Shown here: one piece after another, positions 8,714-16,685 of the stretch
How positions within the stretch are numbered: the first letter of the stretch is position 1
Layout: every line of letters starts with the position of its first letter
Source of the DNA: VRUE01 sp035318745
Lineage (GTDB): Bacteria > Actinomycetota > Thermoleophilia > Solirubrobacterales > 70-9
Reading direction: 5' to 3'
NCBI GenBank assembly: GCA_035318745.1
Contig: DATHEA010000021.1
Span: 186,001 to 250,000 of the forward strand
Length of the DNA stretch: 64,000 nt
The notes under the pieces: generated by a model
Told to the model about the DNA's origin: nothing
The model's input: the letters and a program-made list of their open reading frames with translations, nothing else
The model's database searches: none
Program-made: the position numbers and the translations under genes

Positions 8714-9807
8714 TTCTCCTTCCGGGATGAGGGACTCTCGTAGAGGGGCTTGGAGGCTATGCGGGCGGCGCGATGCTTGCCCCGCACGTCGATCTCGACC
8801 TCGGTTCCGGGCTCGGCGAGGTCGCTGCGCAGGTAGGCCATGCCGATGCCGATCTCCAGCGAGGGCGAGAAGCTGCCGCTGGTGACAGCACCCACCGCCT
8901 CCCCACCGACCAGGACCGGATTGCCCTGGCGCGGAATGCCGGCTCCCTCGATCTTGAACGGGGCGAGGCGCTCGGCCGTGCCCTCGGTGCGCGCCCCTGC
9001 CACGGCTTCGGCCCCGACAAAGCCGGTTGCCTCCTTGCAGCACCAGCCGAGCCCGGCCTCGATCGGGTTGCGCTCGGGGCTGAGGTCGTTGCCGTGCAGG
9101 TGGAAGCAGGCCTCGAGGCGCAGGGTGTCGCGGGCGCCGAGCCCGCAGGGAACGACGCCCGCGTCGAGCAACTCCGCCCAGATCGCCGGTGCGATCTCGG
9201 GATCGATCAGCAACTCGACCCCGTCCTCGCCGGTGTAGCCGGTGCCGCAGATGAGCGCCGGGCGATTGCCGACGCGTGCATGCGCAACGCGCATTCGCGG
9301 TGGCAGGTCGATCCCCAGCGCCGATTCAGCGATCGCGCGGGCATGCGGGCCCTGCACGGCGAGCATCGCGTAGCGGTCGGCGACGTCCCGCACGGCGACG
9401 TCGAAGCCCCGGCTCCAGCGTCCGAGCCAGGCGAGGTCGGCGGCGTGGTTGGCCGAGTTGGTGACGAGCAGGTAGCGATCGCCGCCGAGCCGGTAGGCGA
9501 AGAGGTCCTCGAGCACGCCGCCGTCCTCGGCGCAGAGGCACGAGTACTGAGCGCCGCCGATGCCGATCGCGGCGACATCGTTTGAGAACACGCGCTGGAG
9601 GAAGGCGAGCGCGCCGGGACCCTCGACCTCGACCTCCCCCATGTGGGAGACGTCGAACATGCCGGCGTGGGTGCGCACCGCCATGTGCTCCTCGCGCACC
9701 CCCTCGTAGGTGACCGGCATCTCCCAACCGGCGAAGGGCACCAGCTTGGCGCCGAGCTCGGCGTGGCGCTCGTAGAGGGGGGTGCGTCGCAGGTCGGTGT
9801 CGGTCAC
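8710..9807 (-). CDS. gcvT: Glycine cleavage system T protein (aminomethyltransferase)
   Basis: This tetrahydrofolate-dependent enzyme releases ammonia and forms methylene-THF from the H-protein-bound intermediate. The 365 residues begin VTDTDLRRTPLYERHAELGA, followed by LVPFAGWEMPV and DVSHMGEVEVEG. The C-terminal domain has GTGYTGEDGVELL and LRLEACFHLHGNDL. The start is GTG at 9807, because the open frame upstream has no GcvT similarity. It is the first gene of the operon. The gap of 43 bp to the divergent acetyltransferase is too short to hold a glycine riboswitch. Confidence 0.95.
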   Translation of the reverse strand: MTDTDLRRTPLYERHAELGAKLVPFAGWEMPVTYEGVREEHMAVRTHAGMFDVSHMGEVEVEGPGALAFLQRVFSNDVAAIGIGGAQYSCLCAEDGGVLEDLFAYRLGGDRYLLVTNSANHAADLAWLGRWSRGFDVAVRDVADRYAMLAVQGPHARAIAESALGIDLPPRMRVAHARVGNRPALICGTGYTGEDGVELLIDPEIAPAIWAELLDAGVVPCGLGARDTLRLEACFHLHGNDLSPERNPIEAGLGWCCKEATGFVGAEAVAGARTEGTAERLAPFKIEGAGIPRQGNPVLVGGEAVGAVTSGSFSPSLEIGIGMAYLRSDLAEPGTEVEIDVRGKHRAARIASKPLYESPSSRKEK

Positions 9808-9850
9808 GCGCGGCAGCGTATTGGAGAGCTCTGGCAAGCTCCCGGCGAAC

Positions 9851-10324
9851 GTGACCGCAGACGATCGCAACCGGGTTCGCAGGGCGACGGTCGAGGACGC
9901 CATCGACGCGGCTCGCCTCCTGCACGACTTCAACACCGCATACGACGAAGCGACGCCGCCGGTCCCCGTCCTCGCCGAACGCATCGGCGAGCTACTGGCG
10001 GAAGGGGCGATCGTGGTGCTGTTGGCGAACCAACCGCCAGCCGGGCTGGCCGTGCTCCGCATGAAGCCATCGCTCTGGTCAAAGGCCGCCGACGCCTACC
10101 TGGAAGAGCTCTACGTCATCCCAGGGCAACGCGGCAAGGGCATCGGCCGGGCACTGCTGGAGGCGGCAATCGAAGCGGCGCGCGAAGCAGGCGCCGACCA
10201 CTTCGAGCTGACCACGGGAGAAACCGACACCGCAGCCCGCAAGCTCTACGAGAGCTTCAGCTTCACCAACCGCGAAGGCGCACCTGACGGCCCGCGAATG
10301 CTCTATTACGAGATCGACCTCTGA
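9851..10324 (+). CDS. GNAT-family N-acetyltransferase
   Basis: This 157-residue acetyl-CoA-dependent acyltransferase has an unknown acceptor. The acetyl-CoA-binding motif A is YLEELYVIPGQRGKGIGRAL (V-x-x-x-x-R-G-x-G-I-G). It is followed by a helix, ELTTGETDTAARKLYESFSF, and the typical GNAT C-terminal MLYYEIDL. The frame is open further upstream, but the fold starts at VRRATVEDAIDAARL. I chose the GTG at 9851. It is divergent from gcvT and convergent with ftsZ, 26 bp apart. Confidence 0.87.
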   Translation: MTADDRNRVRRATVEDAIDAARLLHDFNTAYDEATPPVPVLAERIGELLAEGAIVVLLANQPPAGLAVLRMKPSLWSKAADAYLEELYVIPGQRGKGIGRALLEAAIEAAREAGADHFELTTGETDTAARKLYESFSFTNREGAPDGPRMLYYEIDL

Positions 10325-10350
10325 CAGCACTAGGCCATGCCGCCCAGGAT

Positions 10351-11430
10351 CTATTCCTTCAAAAACCCCGGGACGTCGATGTCGTCGTCGCTCACCCGCA
10401 GTTTACGAATGTCGGTGTCCTCCGCCGAGATCCGCGGACGGCTCTCGTAGCGACGGCGGACCCGCTGCGGCGAGCGGGCCAGCAGCTCGAAGCCCTCGAA
10501 GCCGGTGGCGATCACGGTGACGCGGACCTCGTCGCGCATCGACTGGTCGACCACCGAGCCGAAGATGATGTTGGCGTTGTCGTCGGCTTCGGCCTGGACC
10601 AGCTGCGCCGCCTCGTTGACCTCGAACAGGCCGAGGTCCTCGGGGCCGGTGATGTTCAGCAGCATCCCAGTGGCGCCCTTGATCGACTCCTCGATCAAGG
10701 GCGAGGTGACGGCCGCCTTGGCAGCATCGACCGCGCGCGTCTCGCCCGAGGCGGAACCGACGCCCATCAGCGCCGAGCCGGCGTCGCGCATGATCGTGCG
10801 CACGTCGGCGAAGTCGAGGTTGATCAGACCGGGAATCGTGATCAGGTCGGTGATGCCCTGCACGCCCTGGCGCAGGATGTCATCGGCCTGGCGGAACGCC
10901 TCGAGCACGCTGGTGAGCCGCTCGACCGCCTGCAGAAGCTTCTCGTTGGGGACGATGATCAGGGTGTCGACGTTGTTGCGCAGTTTCTCGATCCCCTCGA
11001 GCGCCTGCTGCATCCGCCGTTTGCCCTCGAACTCGAAGGGCTTGGTGACCGCGCCCACGGTCAGTGCGCCGATCTCTTCCTTGGCGATCTCGGCGATGAC
11101 CGGGGCCGAGCCGGTTCCGGTGCCACCGCCCTCGCCCGCGGTGACGAAGACCATGTCGGCGCCCTTCAGTGCCTCCTTGATCTCGTCGCGGCTCTCCGCC
11201 GCTGCGCCCGCCCCGACCTCGGGGTTGCCGCCGGCGCCGAGCCCACGAGTCAGCTCCTGGCCGATCGAGAGCTTGATGTCAGCGTCGCATGCCTGCAGCG
11301 CCTGCGCGTCGGTGTTGACCGCGACGAACTCGACGCCGCGAATTCCGGCATCGACCATACGGCTGACGGCATTGGTACCGCCGCCGCCTGCTCCGACGAC
11401 CTTGATCACGGCCAGGTAAGTGGATTCCAT
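10351..11430 (-). CDS. ftsZ: Cell division protein FtsZ
   Basis: This tubulin-like GTPase polymerises into the Z-ring at mid-cell. The 359 residues have KVVGAGGGGTNAVSRM at the N-terminus, the tubulin signature GEGGGTGTGSAPV, the T7 region GLINLDFADV and a short C-terminal peptide DVPGFLKE that would dock division partners. The C-terminal linker is very short, about 25 residues. It is the last gene of the division block. A promoter lies 120-150 bp upstream and gives independent expression. ftsA is not next to it, as expected for Actinobacteria. Confidence 0.97.
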   Translation of the reverse strand: MESTYLAVIKVVGAGGGGTNAVSRMVDAGIRGVEFVAVNTDAQALQACDADIKLSIGQELTRGLGAGGNPEVGAGAAAESRDEIKEALKGADMVFVTAGEGGGTGTGSAPVIAEIAKEEIGALTVGAVTKPFEFEGKRRMQQALEGIEKLRNNVDTLIIVPNEKLLQAVERLTSVLEAFRQADDILRQGVQGITDLITIPGLINLDFADVRTIMRDAGSALMGVGSASGETRAVDAAKAAVTSPLIEESIKGATGMLLNITGPEDLGLFEVNEAAQLVQAEADDNANIIFGSVVDQSMRDEVRVTVIATGFEGFELLARSPQRVRRRYESRPRISAEDTDIRKLRVSDDDIDVPGFLKE

Positions 11431-11553
11431 CTCCCGATTTCTCCAGATGCCCGCCCCTGAGGGGCTGGCGTTTGAGTTGAGCCTTCATTCCGTCCGACGC
11501 TTCAGTGAGGCTTAAGGGTTCAAGCCTACTCCTGAACCACGGAAATTGCGCTC

Positions 11554-11582
11554 AACGTAGGGCATTCCCGGGGTTCTGTCAA
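11554..11582 (-). promoter_or_regulatory. Sigma-70-type promoter of ftsZ
   Basis: On the minus strand TTGACA (11582-11577) is followed by 17 bases and TACGTT (11559-11554). This is a perfect -35 with an acceptable -10 at ideal spacing. Transcription would begin near 11547, giving an untranslated leader of about 117 nt before ftsZ. It lies in the 232-bp gap between ftsQ and ftsZ (11431-11662), the longest gene-free stretch of the cluster. I see nothing else definite in that gap. Confidence 0.7.
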
Positions 11583-11662
11583 ACGCCCGGGACACATCCT
11601 GCAGCGCCTAACTCTCAAGGCTTACTTTAGACTTTGTCCAATCTAACCCTATGGTCGAGGGT

Positions 11663-12190
11663 TCATTCGAGGGGCGGAAGCGTATGCCCAGAGCCGCCTA
11701 CCGCTGGGCGCCCAGGGGCGTGCAGGTCTACATAATCGAGCGCGGCGATCGAAGGGTCGGCGAGGACCGCGGCGGCCGCCTTCCACTTGGCAGCGGCTTG
11801 AGACGCATCGCCGAAGCGCAATTCGATCCCCGAGCGCAGCTTTACGTCGACGCCGGTTTCGCCGTAGTAGCTGCTCTCGAGATATGGCCGCAGCGCGGCG
11901 GGAGCGGCGCCGAGGACGCGGGCCTGCTGCAGTACCGGGCCCGCCAGTTTGCCCCCTTTGGGGGGCAAGGACAGCGGCAGAGAAGGGAGGAGCCGTTCTT
12001 CGGAGAGCGGCAGCCAGGCAAGAATCTGGCCGTCGGTGCCAACCGCGATCGCATCCGACCCGGTTCCAATCGCCGCCGCGGCTTGCAGGGACTTCAGGTG
12101 GGGTTCGACGGTGGAGTTGCGGACCCCGAACCAGTAGGCGCAGAGCAGCGCGACAGAGACCAGCCCCAGCGCGATCGGCCAACGCCTCAC
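11663..12190 (-). CDS. ftsQ: Short FtsQ-like division protein
   Basis: The product is a 175-residue bitopic membrane protein at the ftsQ position between murB and ftsZ. FtsQ links peptidoglycan synthesis to the Z-ring. It has a short N-terminus, one TM helix (WPIALGLVSVALLCAYWF), then GVRNSTVEPHL. The C-terminal part, DVKLRSGIELRFGDASQAAA and ALDYVDLHAPGRPAVGG, matches the FtsQ beta domain. The POTRA domain normally after the TM is largely missing. The start is GTG at 12190, overlapping the murB stop. A small hairpin (8-bp arms, 11949-11968) lies inside the gene. Confidence 0.7.
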   Translation of the reverse strand: MRRWPIALGLVSVALLCAYWFGVRNSTVEPHLKSLQAAAAIGTGSDAIAVGTDGQILAWLPLSEERLLPSLPLSLPPKGGKLAGPVLQQARVLGAAPAALRPYLESSYYGETGVDVKLRSGIELRFGDASQAAAKWKAAAAVLADPSIAALDYVDLHAPGRPAVGGSGHTLPPLE

Positions 12191-13101
12191 AGCTTCCAAC
12201 TCTCCGGCCAGCGCACCTCGCCGAGCAGCTGTACCTCCGGTTCCAGCACGATGCCGAAACGCTCGTGGACACGACGACGCCCGGCGGCCATCAGCTCGAG
12301 CACGTCGGCGGTGCTGGCCTCGCCGCTGTTCTCGACGAAGTTGGCGTGCTTCGGCGAGAAGCGAGCGCCACCGACCGCGAGACCACGGCAGCCGGCGGCC
12401 TCGAGCAGCTGTCCCGCGGTGCGACCCTCGGCCCGCTCGTCCTCGGGATTCTTGAAAGTCGAACCAAAGGTCTTGATCCCGGACGGTTGCGCCTCGTGGC
12501 GTCGTTCCCGCATCGCGGCCATGGTCGCCTTGATCGTCTCGGGGTCGCCGGGCTCGAGCGCGAACGACGCCCGGGCGACGACCTCGCCCGGCCCGAGGTT
12601 GGAGCTGCGGTAGCCGAATCCGAGCTGCTCGGGCGCGCGACGATCCAACCCCCGCGCCGTGCAGACGTCCACCCACTCCAGCACCTCGGCAAGCTGGCCG
12701 CCATAGGCATTGGCGTTCATCTTCACTGCGCCGCCGACGGTGCCGGGGATGTTGACGCCGAACTCGAGGCCCGCCAGCCCCCACCCGGCAGCCTTGGTCG
12801 CCGCCGAGGGAAGCCGCGCGCCACCGCCGCAGAGCAGCCGTCTCCCGTCGTGGGCGACTGCGGCAAGCTCGCCGTCGAGCTTCAACGCCAGCCCGCGGAA
12901 GCCCTCGTCGGCGACGAGCAGGTTCGAGCCGGAGCCGACTACGCCGAGCTCGATCCCCTCCTCGCCGGCCCAAGCGAGGAACTCACCCAACTGCTCGGTC
13001 TTGCCCGGGCGCCCGAACCAATCGGCTGCACCGCCGGTGCGGACCGTGGTCAGGCGGGCAAGCGAGTAATTCCGCTCGATTCCGGCGGGGGGGGCGCTCA
13101 T
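12187..13101 (-). CDS. murB: UDP-N-acetylenolpyruvoylglucosamine reductase
   Basis: This FAD-dependent enzyme reduces UDP-GlcNAc-enolpyruvate to UDP-MurNAc with NADPH. The 304 residues have LTTVRTGGAADWFGRPG, then VVGSGSNLLVADEGFRGL (FAD site), GLEFGVNIPGTVGGAVKMNA and the C-terminal KHANFVENSGEAST with the catalytic Glu region. It starts at ATG 13101, overlapping the murC stop (ATGA). The longer open frame upstream is inside murC. GTGA coupling to ftsQ follows. Confidence 0.95.
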   Translation of the reverse strand: MSAPPAGIERNYSLARLTTVRTGGAADWFGRPGKTEQLGEFLAWAGEEGIELGVVGSGSNLLVADEGFRGLALKLDGELAAVAHDGRRLLCGGGARLPSAATKAAGWGLAGLEFGVNIPGTVGGAVKMNANAYGGQLAEVLEWVDVCTARGLDRRAPEQLGFGYRSSNLGPGEVVARASFALEPGDPETIKATMAAMRERRHEAQPSGIKTFGSTFKNPEDERAEGRTAGQLLEAAGCRGLAVGGARFSPKHANFVENSGEASTADVLELMAAGRRRVHERFGIVLEPEVQLLGEVRWPESWKL

Positions 13102-14357
13102 CCCTCTCCCCCGCCCTCGACCAGCGCCTCGCCGAGCTTGAAGACGTCGCCGGCGCCGATCGTGACCAGCACCGATCCGGGCTCCAGGCGCGGCTCGAGC
13201 GCAGCCTTGGCCTGGGCCGCGGTCGGCGTCCAGAATACCCGCCTGCCGCCCATCCGGTCCGCGGCGGTGCGGGCGACGTCGAGGCCGCTGACGCCCGCCA
13301 ACTCCCCGACCGGCTGCTCGCGGGCCGGGTAGACGTCGAGCACGGCGACTTCGTCGGCCAGCGCCAGGGCAGCCCCGAACTGCTCGGCCAGGGCCTTGGT
13401 GCGCGAGTACAGGTGCGGCTGAAATACGGCGATCAACCGCGAGGGCGACATCTCCCGCAACGCCCCGAGCGCCGCCCGCACCTCGGTCGGGTGGTGGGCG
13501 TAGTCGTCGTATATGCACGCGCCGTCGCGCTCACCCTTGAGCTCGAGCCGGCGGTGGACGCCGGGGAAGCCGGCGAGCGCCGCAGCGACGGCATCGAGGT
13601 CGAAGCCGGCGAGCTCAGCCGCGGCAAGCGCGGCGCGAGCGTTGAGGACGTTGTGTGCGCCCGGAACAACCAGCGAAAGTCGCGCCGGCCCCGGTGAGTC
13701 GGCGTCGAAATGGGCGACCTCGGCGCCGGCGGCGAAACGGTCGAACGCCATACGCAGCTCGGCCATCGATCCCCAGCGCGAGTGGTGGTCCATCTCGACG
13801 TTGGTGATCACGGCGATCTCGGGCGCCAGCTCGAGAAAGCTGGCGTCGCTCTCGTCGGCCTCTGCGACAACCCACTCCCCCGCACCCCAACCGGCGTTGC
13901 CGACCGTCCCCTCCGGTCCCAGGCCGGGGACCTCGCCGCCGATAAAGAAGGCGGGGTCGGCGCCGATCTCGCGCAGCGCCCAGACGAGCATCGCGGTCGT
14001 CGTCGTCTTGCCGTGGGTGCCGGCAATCGCGATCAGTCGCTTCTCGGCACAGAGCTCGGCCAGCAGCTCGCCGCGGTGACGAACGTCGAAACCCCGCTCG
14101 CGGGCGAGTCGCAGCTCAGGGTTGTCGGCGTCGATCGCGGTCGAGACGATCACCTCGGCTCCGTCGGGCAGGTTGGCCGCGTCGTGGCCGACGGCGGGCG
14201 CAAGGCCCGCGGTGCGCAGCCGCTCCATGTAGGAGGAGTCGGCGCGGTCGCTGCCGCTCACGATCGCGCCAAGCTCCTGGCAGACCAAGGCCAGGCCGCT
14301 CATCCCGGCACCGCCGATGCCGATGAAGTGCAGCCGGCGGCCGCTCCACTGCCTCAT
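13098..14357 (-). CDS. murC: UDP-N-acetylmuramate-L-alanine ligase
   Basis: This ATP-dependent Mur ligase adds L-Ala to UDP-MurNAc in the cytoplasm. The 419 residues begin with HFIGIGGAGMSGLALVC. The ATP loop is IAGTHGKTTTTAM, followed by NVEMDHH and the C-terminal IYDDYAHHPTEV, a MurC signature. The length is slightly below average. It is ATGA-coupled to murB downstream and overlaps the murG stop by 4 nt. Confidence 0.96.
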   Translation of the reverse strand: MRQWSGRRLHFIGIGGAGMSGLALVCQELGAIVSGSDRADSSYMERLRTAGLAPAVGHDAANLPDGAEVIVSTAIDADNPELRLARERGFDVRHRGELLAELCAEKRLIAIAGTHGKTTTTAMLVWALREIGADPAFFIGGEVPGLGPEGTVGNAGWGAGEWVVAEADESDASFLELAPEIAVITNVEMDHHSRWGSMAELRMAFDRFAAGAEVAHFDADSPGPARLSLVVPGAHNVLNARAALAAAELAGFDLDAVAAALAGFPGVHRRLELKGERDGACIYDDYAHHPTEVRAALGALREMSPSRLIAVFQPHLYSRTKALAEQFGAALALADEVAVLDVYPAREQPVGELAGVSGLDVARTAADRMGGRRVFWTPTAAQAKAALEPRLEPGSVLVTIGAGDVFKLGEALVEGGGEG

Positions 14358-15445
14358 GCGCGCACCGCCGCTAGAACCTGATCGGCGATGCGCCGCGCCG
14401 CATCTGGCTTGGCCAGCGCGGCCGAAGCGGCGGCCATGGCCGCCAGCCGCCGCTCGTCGTGGAGAAGGTCACCAAGATCCCTACCGAGTCGTTGGGCGTC
14501 GAGCTCGTCGTCGCCGATCACGGTCGCGGCGCCGGCCTCGGCCATCCAGGCGGCGTTGCTCTCCTGATGACCGCCGGCAGCGAACGGGTAGGGCACGAGC
14601 ACCGCCGGCCGCCCGGTCGCGGTCAGCTCGAAGATCGACCCCCCGGCCCGGCCCAGCACCAGGTCGCAGGCGGCGAGGCAGTCGCCGAGGTCGGGCTCGT
14701 AGGCGAGCAGCGTGTAGCGATCGCTGTGCGGCGCGACCGCGAGGCGCTGCTCGAGCTGCGCGAAGTCGCGCCGGCCGGCGAGATGGATGACGTCGAAAGC
14801 ACGGCCGCCCTGCTCGGCCAGCGCCGCGATCGCGCACTCGTTGATCGAGCGCGCCCCCTGGCTGCCACCCATCACCAGCAGGCAGCGGGCATCGCGGGAG
14901 ATTCCGAAACGCTCACGCGCGGCGCCACGGTCCGCCGCAAGCACCGCCTCCGGTACGGGACGCCCGGTGACCAGGTAGCGCTCTCCCTCGCGCCCGGCGA
15001 TCGGGAAGGCGAGGCAAACCCGCTGCGCCCGGCGGGCGAGCAGCCGGTTGGCAAGCCCGAGATGGCTGTCGGCCTCGGTGAGGACCAGCGGGATGCGGCC
15101 CAGGACAGCGGCCATCCCGGCCGGACCGGCGACGAAGCCGCCACCCCCCATCACAACGTCCGGTTGCCGTCGCCAGAACACCCGCAGTGCCGTCCCGACC
15201 GCAGCGAGGGCCTCTACTCCGGCGAGCACGGCGCGCAGGCGGCTGCCGCGGTCGATGCCGCGCACCTTGACGAAGTCGATCTCGTAGCCGGCGGCCGGCA
15301 CCAGGTCGGCCTCGATCCGCGCGCGGGTGCCGAGGAAGGAGACCTCGGCACCGCTAGCCCGAAGCTCGTCGGCGACCGCCATGGCCGGCACTACGTGACC
15401 GGCCGTTCCCCCGGCTGCCACTACGACTTTTGCGACTTCTGGCAC
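14354..15445 (-). CDS. murG: MurG, lipid II-forming GlcNAc transferase
   Basis: This GT-B enzyme on the inner leaflet adds GlcNAc to lipid I. The 363 residues contain VVAAGGTAGHVVPAMAVADE (loop 1), FLGTRARIEADLVP, VMGGGGFVAGP, VMGGSQGARSIN and LGRAGGSIFELTATGRP (the UDP-GlcNAc site). The start is uncertain. GTG at 15445 gives VPEVAKVVVAAGG with AAGGAG upstream, while GTG 15484 adds 13 residues. Either way the start lies inside the 3' end of ftsW. It is ATGA-coupled to murC. Confidence 0.94.
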   Translation of the reverse strand: MPEVAKVVVAAGGTAGHVVPAMAVADELRASGAEVSFLGTRARIEADLVPAAGYEIDFVKVRGIDRGSRLRAVLAGVEALAAVGTALRVFWRRQPDVVMGGGGFVAGPAGMAAVLGRIPLVLTEADSHLGLANRLLARRAQRVCLAFPIAGREGERYLVTGRPVPEAVLAADRGAARERFGISRDARCLLVMGGSQGARSINECAIAALAEQGGRAFDVIHLAGRRDFAQLEQRLAVAPHSDRYTLLAYEPDLGDCLAACDLVLGRAGGSIFELTATGRPAVLVPYPFAAGGHQESNAAWMAEAGAATVIGDDELDAQRLGRDLGDLLHDERRLAAMAAASAALAKPDAARRIADQVLAAVRA

Positions 15446-16685
15446 TGCTCGATCGGCTCCTTCCGCGCGCGGGCTTGCGCCCACCTTCGACGACGCGCAG
15501 TTTGCCGGCGCGGGCGGTCCCCCCGCGGGCGACGTTGAGGATCAGCCCGACGGCGAACAGCGTTGCCATCAGGCTGCTGTTGCCGTAGGAGACGAAGGGA
15601 AGCGGCACGCCGGTCAGCGGGGCAAGGCCCATCACCGCGAAGAGATTGATCGTCGCCTGCACGAGGACGAGCGAGGTGAGCCCGGCGACGAGCAGCTTCC
15701 CGTAGCTGTCCTTGGCTTTCTTGGCGACCTGCAGGCCGGCGTAGCCAAAGAGGGAGAAGAGGCCGACGACGCCGAGAATTCCGACCAGGCCGAGCTCCTC
15801 GCCGATCACCGCCGAGATCATGTCCGTGTGCGCCTCGGGCAGGTAGAAGGCCTTCTGCACCCCGTTGCCGATGCCGACCCCGAAGATGCCGCCTGAGCCG
15901 AGCGCGATCTTCGCCTGCGCCGCCTGGAAGCCGGCGCCGCCGGCGTCGGCGCCGGGGTTGAGAAAGCCGGTCAGGCGGGCCATCCGGTAGGGCTCGATCA
16001 CGGTCATCAGCAGGGCGAAGAAGGCAAGTGCGGCGCCGATCAGGGCGAGGTCGCGGATGCGCATGCCGGCGGCGACCAGGGTGGCGGCGACGGCAAAGGA
16101 GACGACCATCGCCGTGCCCAGATCGGGCTCGGCGACGATCAGCAGGGTGGCGGCACCGACGACAAGCAGGAAGGGCATCAGCCCTTGGAGCGTGCGCGCT
16201 CGTTTCGGCTTGCGCGAGAGCAGGTCGGCTCCGTAGAGAATCAGCGCGACCTTGGCCAGCTCGGAGGGCTGGAGCTGGATGAAGCTGGGCCCGATCCAGC
16301 GACTGGAGCCGTTGACCGTGTTGCCCCCGAAGAGCACCGCGAGCAGCAGGAAGAGGGAGACCCCGAGGATCGCCGGCGTCAGCCGGCGGACCGTCTCCAG
16401 CCCGTGGCGCGCGGTCAGGTGCATGATGCCCAGGCCGACCGCGCCGAAGAGCAGGGTGCGCTTCAGGTAGAAGGCGCTGTCGGAGAGGCCGCCGTTGCTG
16501 AGGATCCGCGTGGTCGAGCTGGCCGAGAAGACCATCACGGCGCCGAAAGCGAGCAGGCAGAGGGTCGCGGTGAGCAGCATGTTGTACTCGGCGGGAAGGC
16601 TGGCGGCGCGCCGCTTCTTCTTCGCCTTGCCCCTCTTGGTTTTCACGCTCCCGAAACGGGGCAGCGAGAGGGCGCGGGCGCTCAT
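15354..16685 (-). CDS. ftsW: SEDS-family peptidoglycan glycosyltransferase FtsW
   Basis: This polytopic SEDS protein polymerises lipid II at the septum. The 443 residues have about ten TM segments. Motifs are RWIGPSFIQLQPSELAKVAL, VAEPDLGTAMVV, YLPEAHTDMISAVIGEELG and PFVSYGNSSLMA. A Lys/Arg N-terminus (KTKRGKAKKKRR) is cytoplasmic. The C-terminus is a 50-residue Arg/Ser/Gly-rich tail, and its last 30 residues are encoded in bases that also encode the start of murG (92-nt overlap). ATGA overlap with murD upstream. Confidence 0.95.
   Translation of the reverse strand: MSARALSLPRFGSVKTKRGKAKKKRRAASLPAEYNMLLTATLCLLAFGAVMVFSASSTTRILSNGGLSDSAFYLKRTLLFGAVGLGIMHLTARHGLETVRRLTPAILGVSLFLLLAVLFGGNTVNGSSRWIGPSFIQLQPSELAKVALILYGADLLSRKPKRARTLQGLMPFLLVVGAATLLIVAEPDLGTAMVVSFAVAATLVAAGMRIRDLALIGAALAFFALLMTVIEPYRMARLTGFLNPGADAGGAGFQAAQAKIALGSGGIFGVGIGNGVQKAFYLPEAHTDMISAVIGEELGLVGILGVVGLFSLFGYAGLQVAKKAKDSYGKLLVAGLTSLVLVQATINLFAVMGLAPLTGVPLPFVSYGNSSLMATLFAVGLILNVARGGTARAGKLRVVEGGRKPARGRSRSSSARSRKSRSGSRGNGRSRSAGHGGRRRASG

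Noticed and set aside
9808..9850. Possible glycine riboswitch before gcvT
   Set aside because: Only 43 bases separate gcvT from the divergent acetyltransferase; a glycine riboswitch needs about 100-200 and no such fold is seen.
11949..11968. Hairpin TTGCCCCC/GGGGGCAA in ftsQ as another family member
   Set aside because: Arms are only 8 bp with no GGGTRTCCCC core; chance is likely in GC-rich coding sequence.
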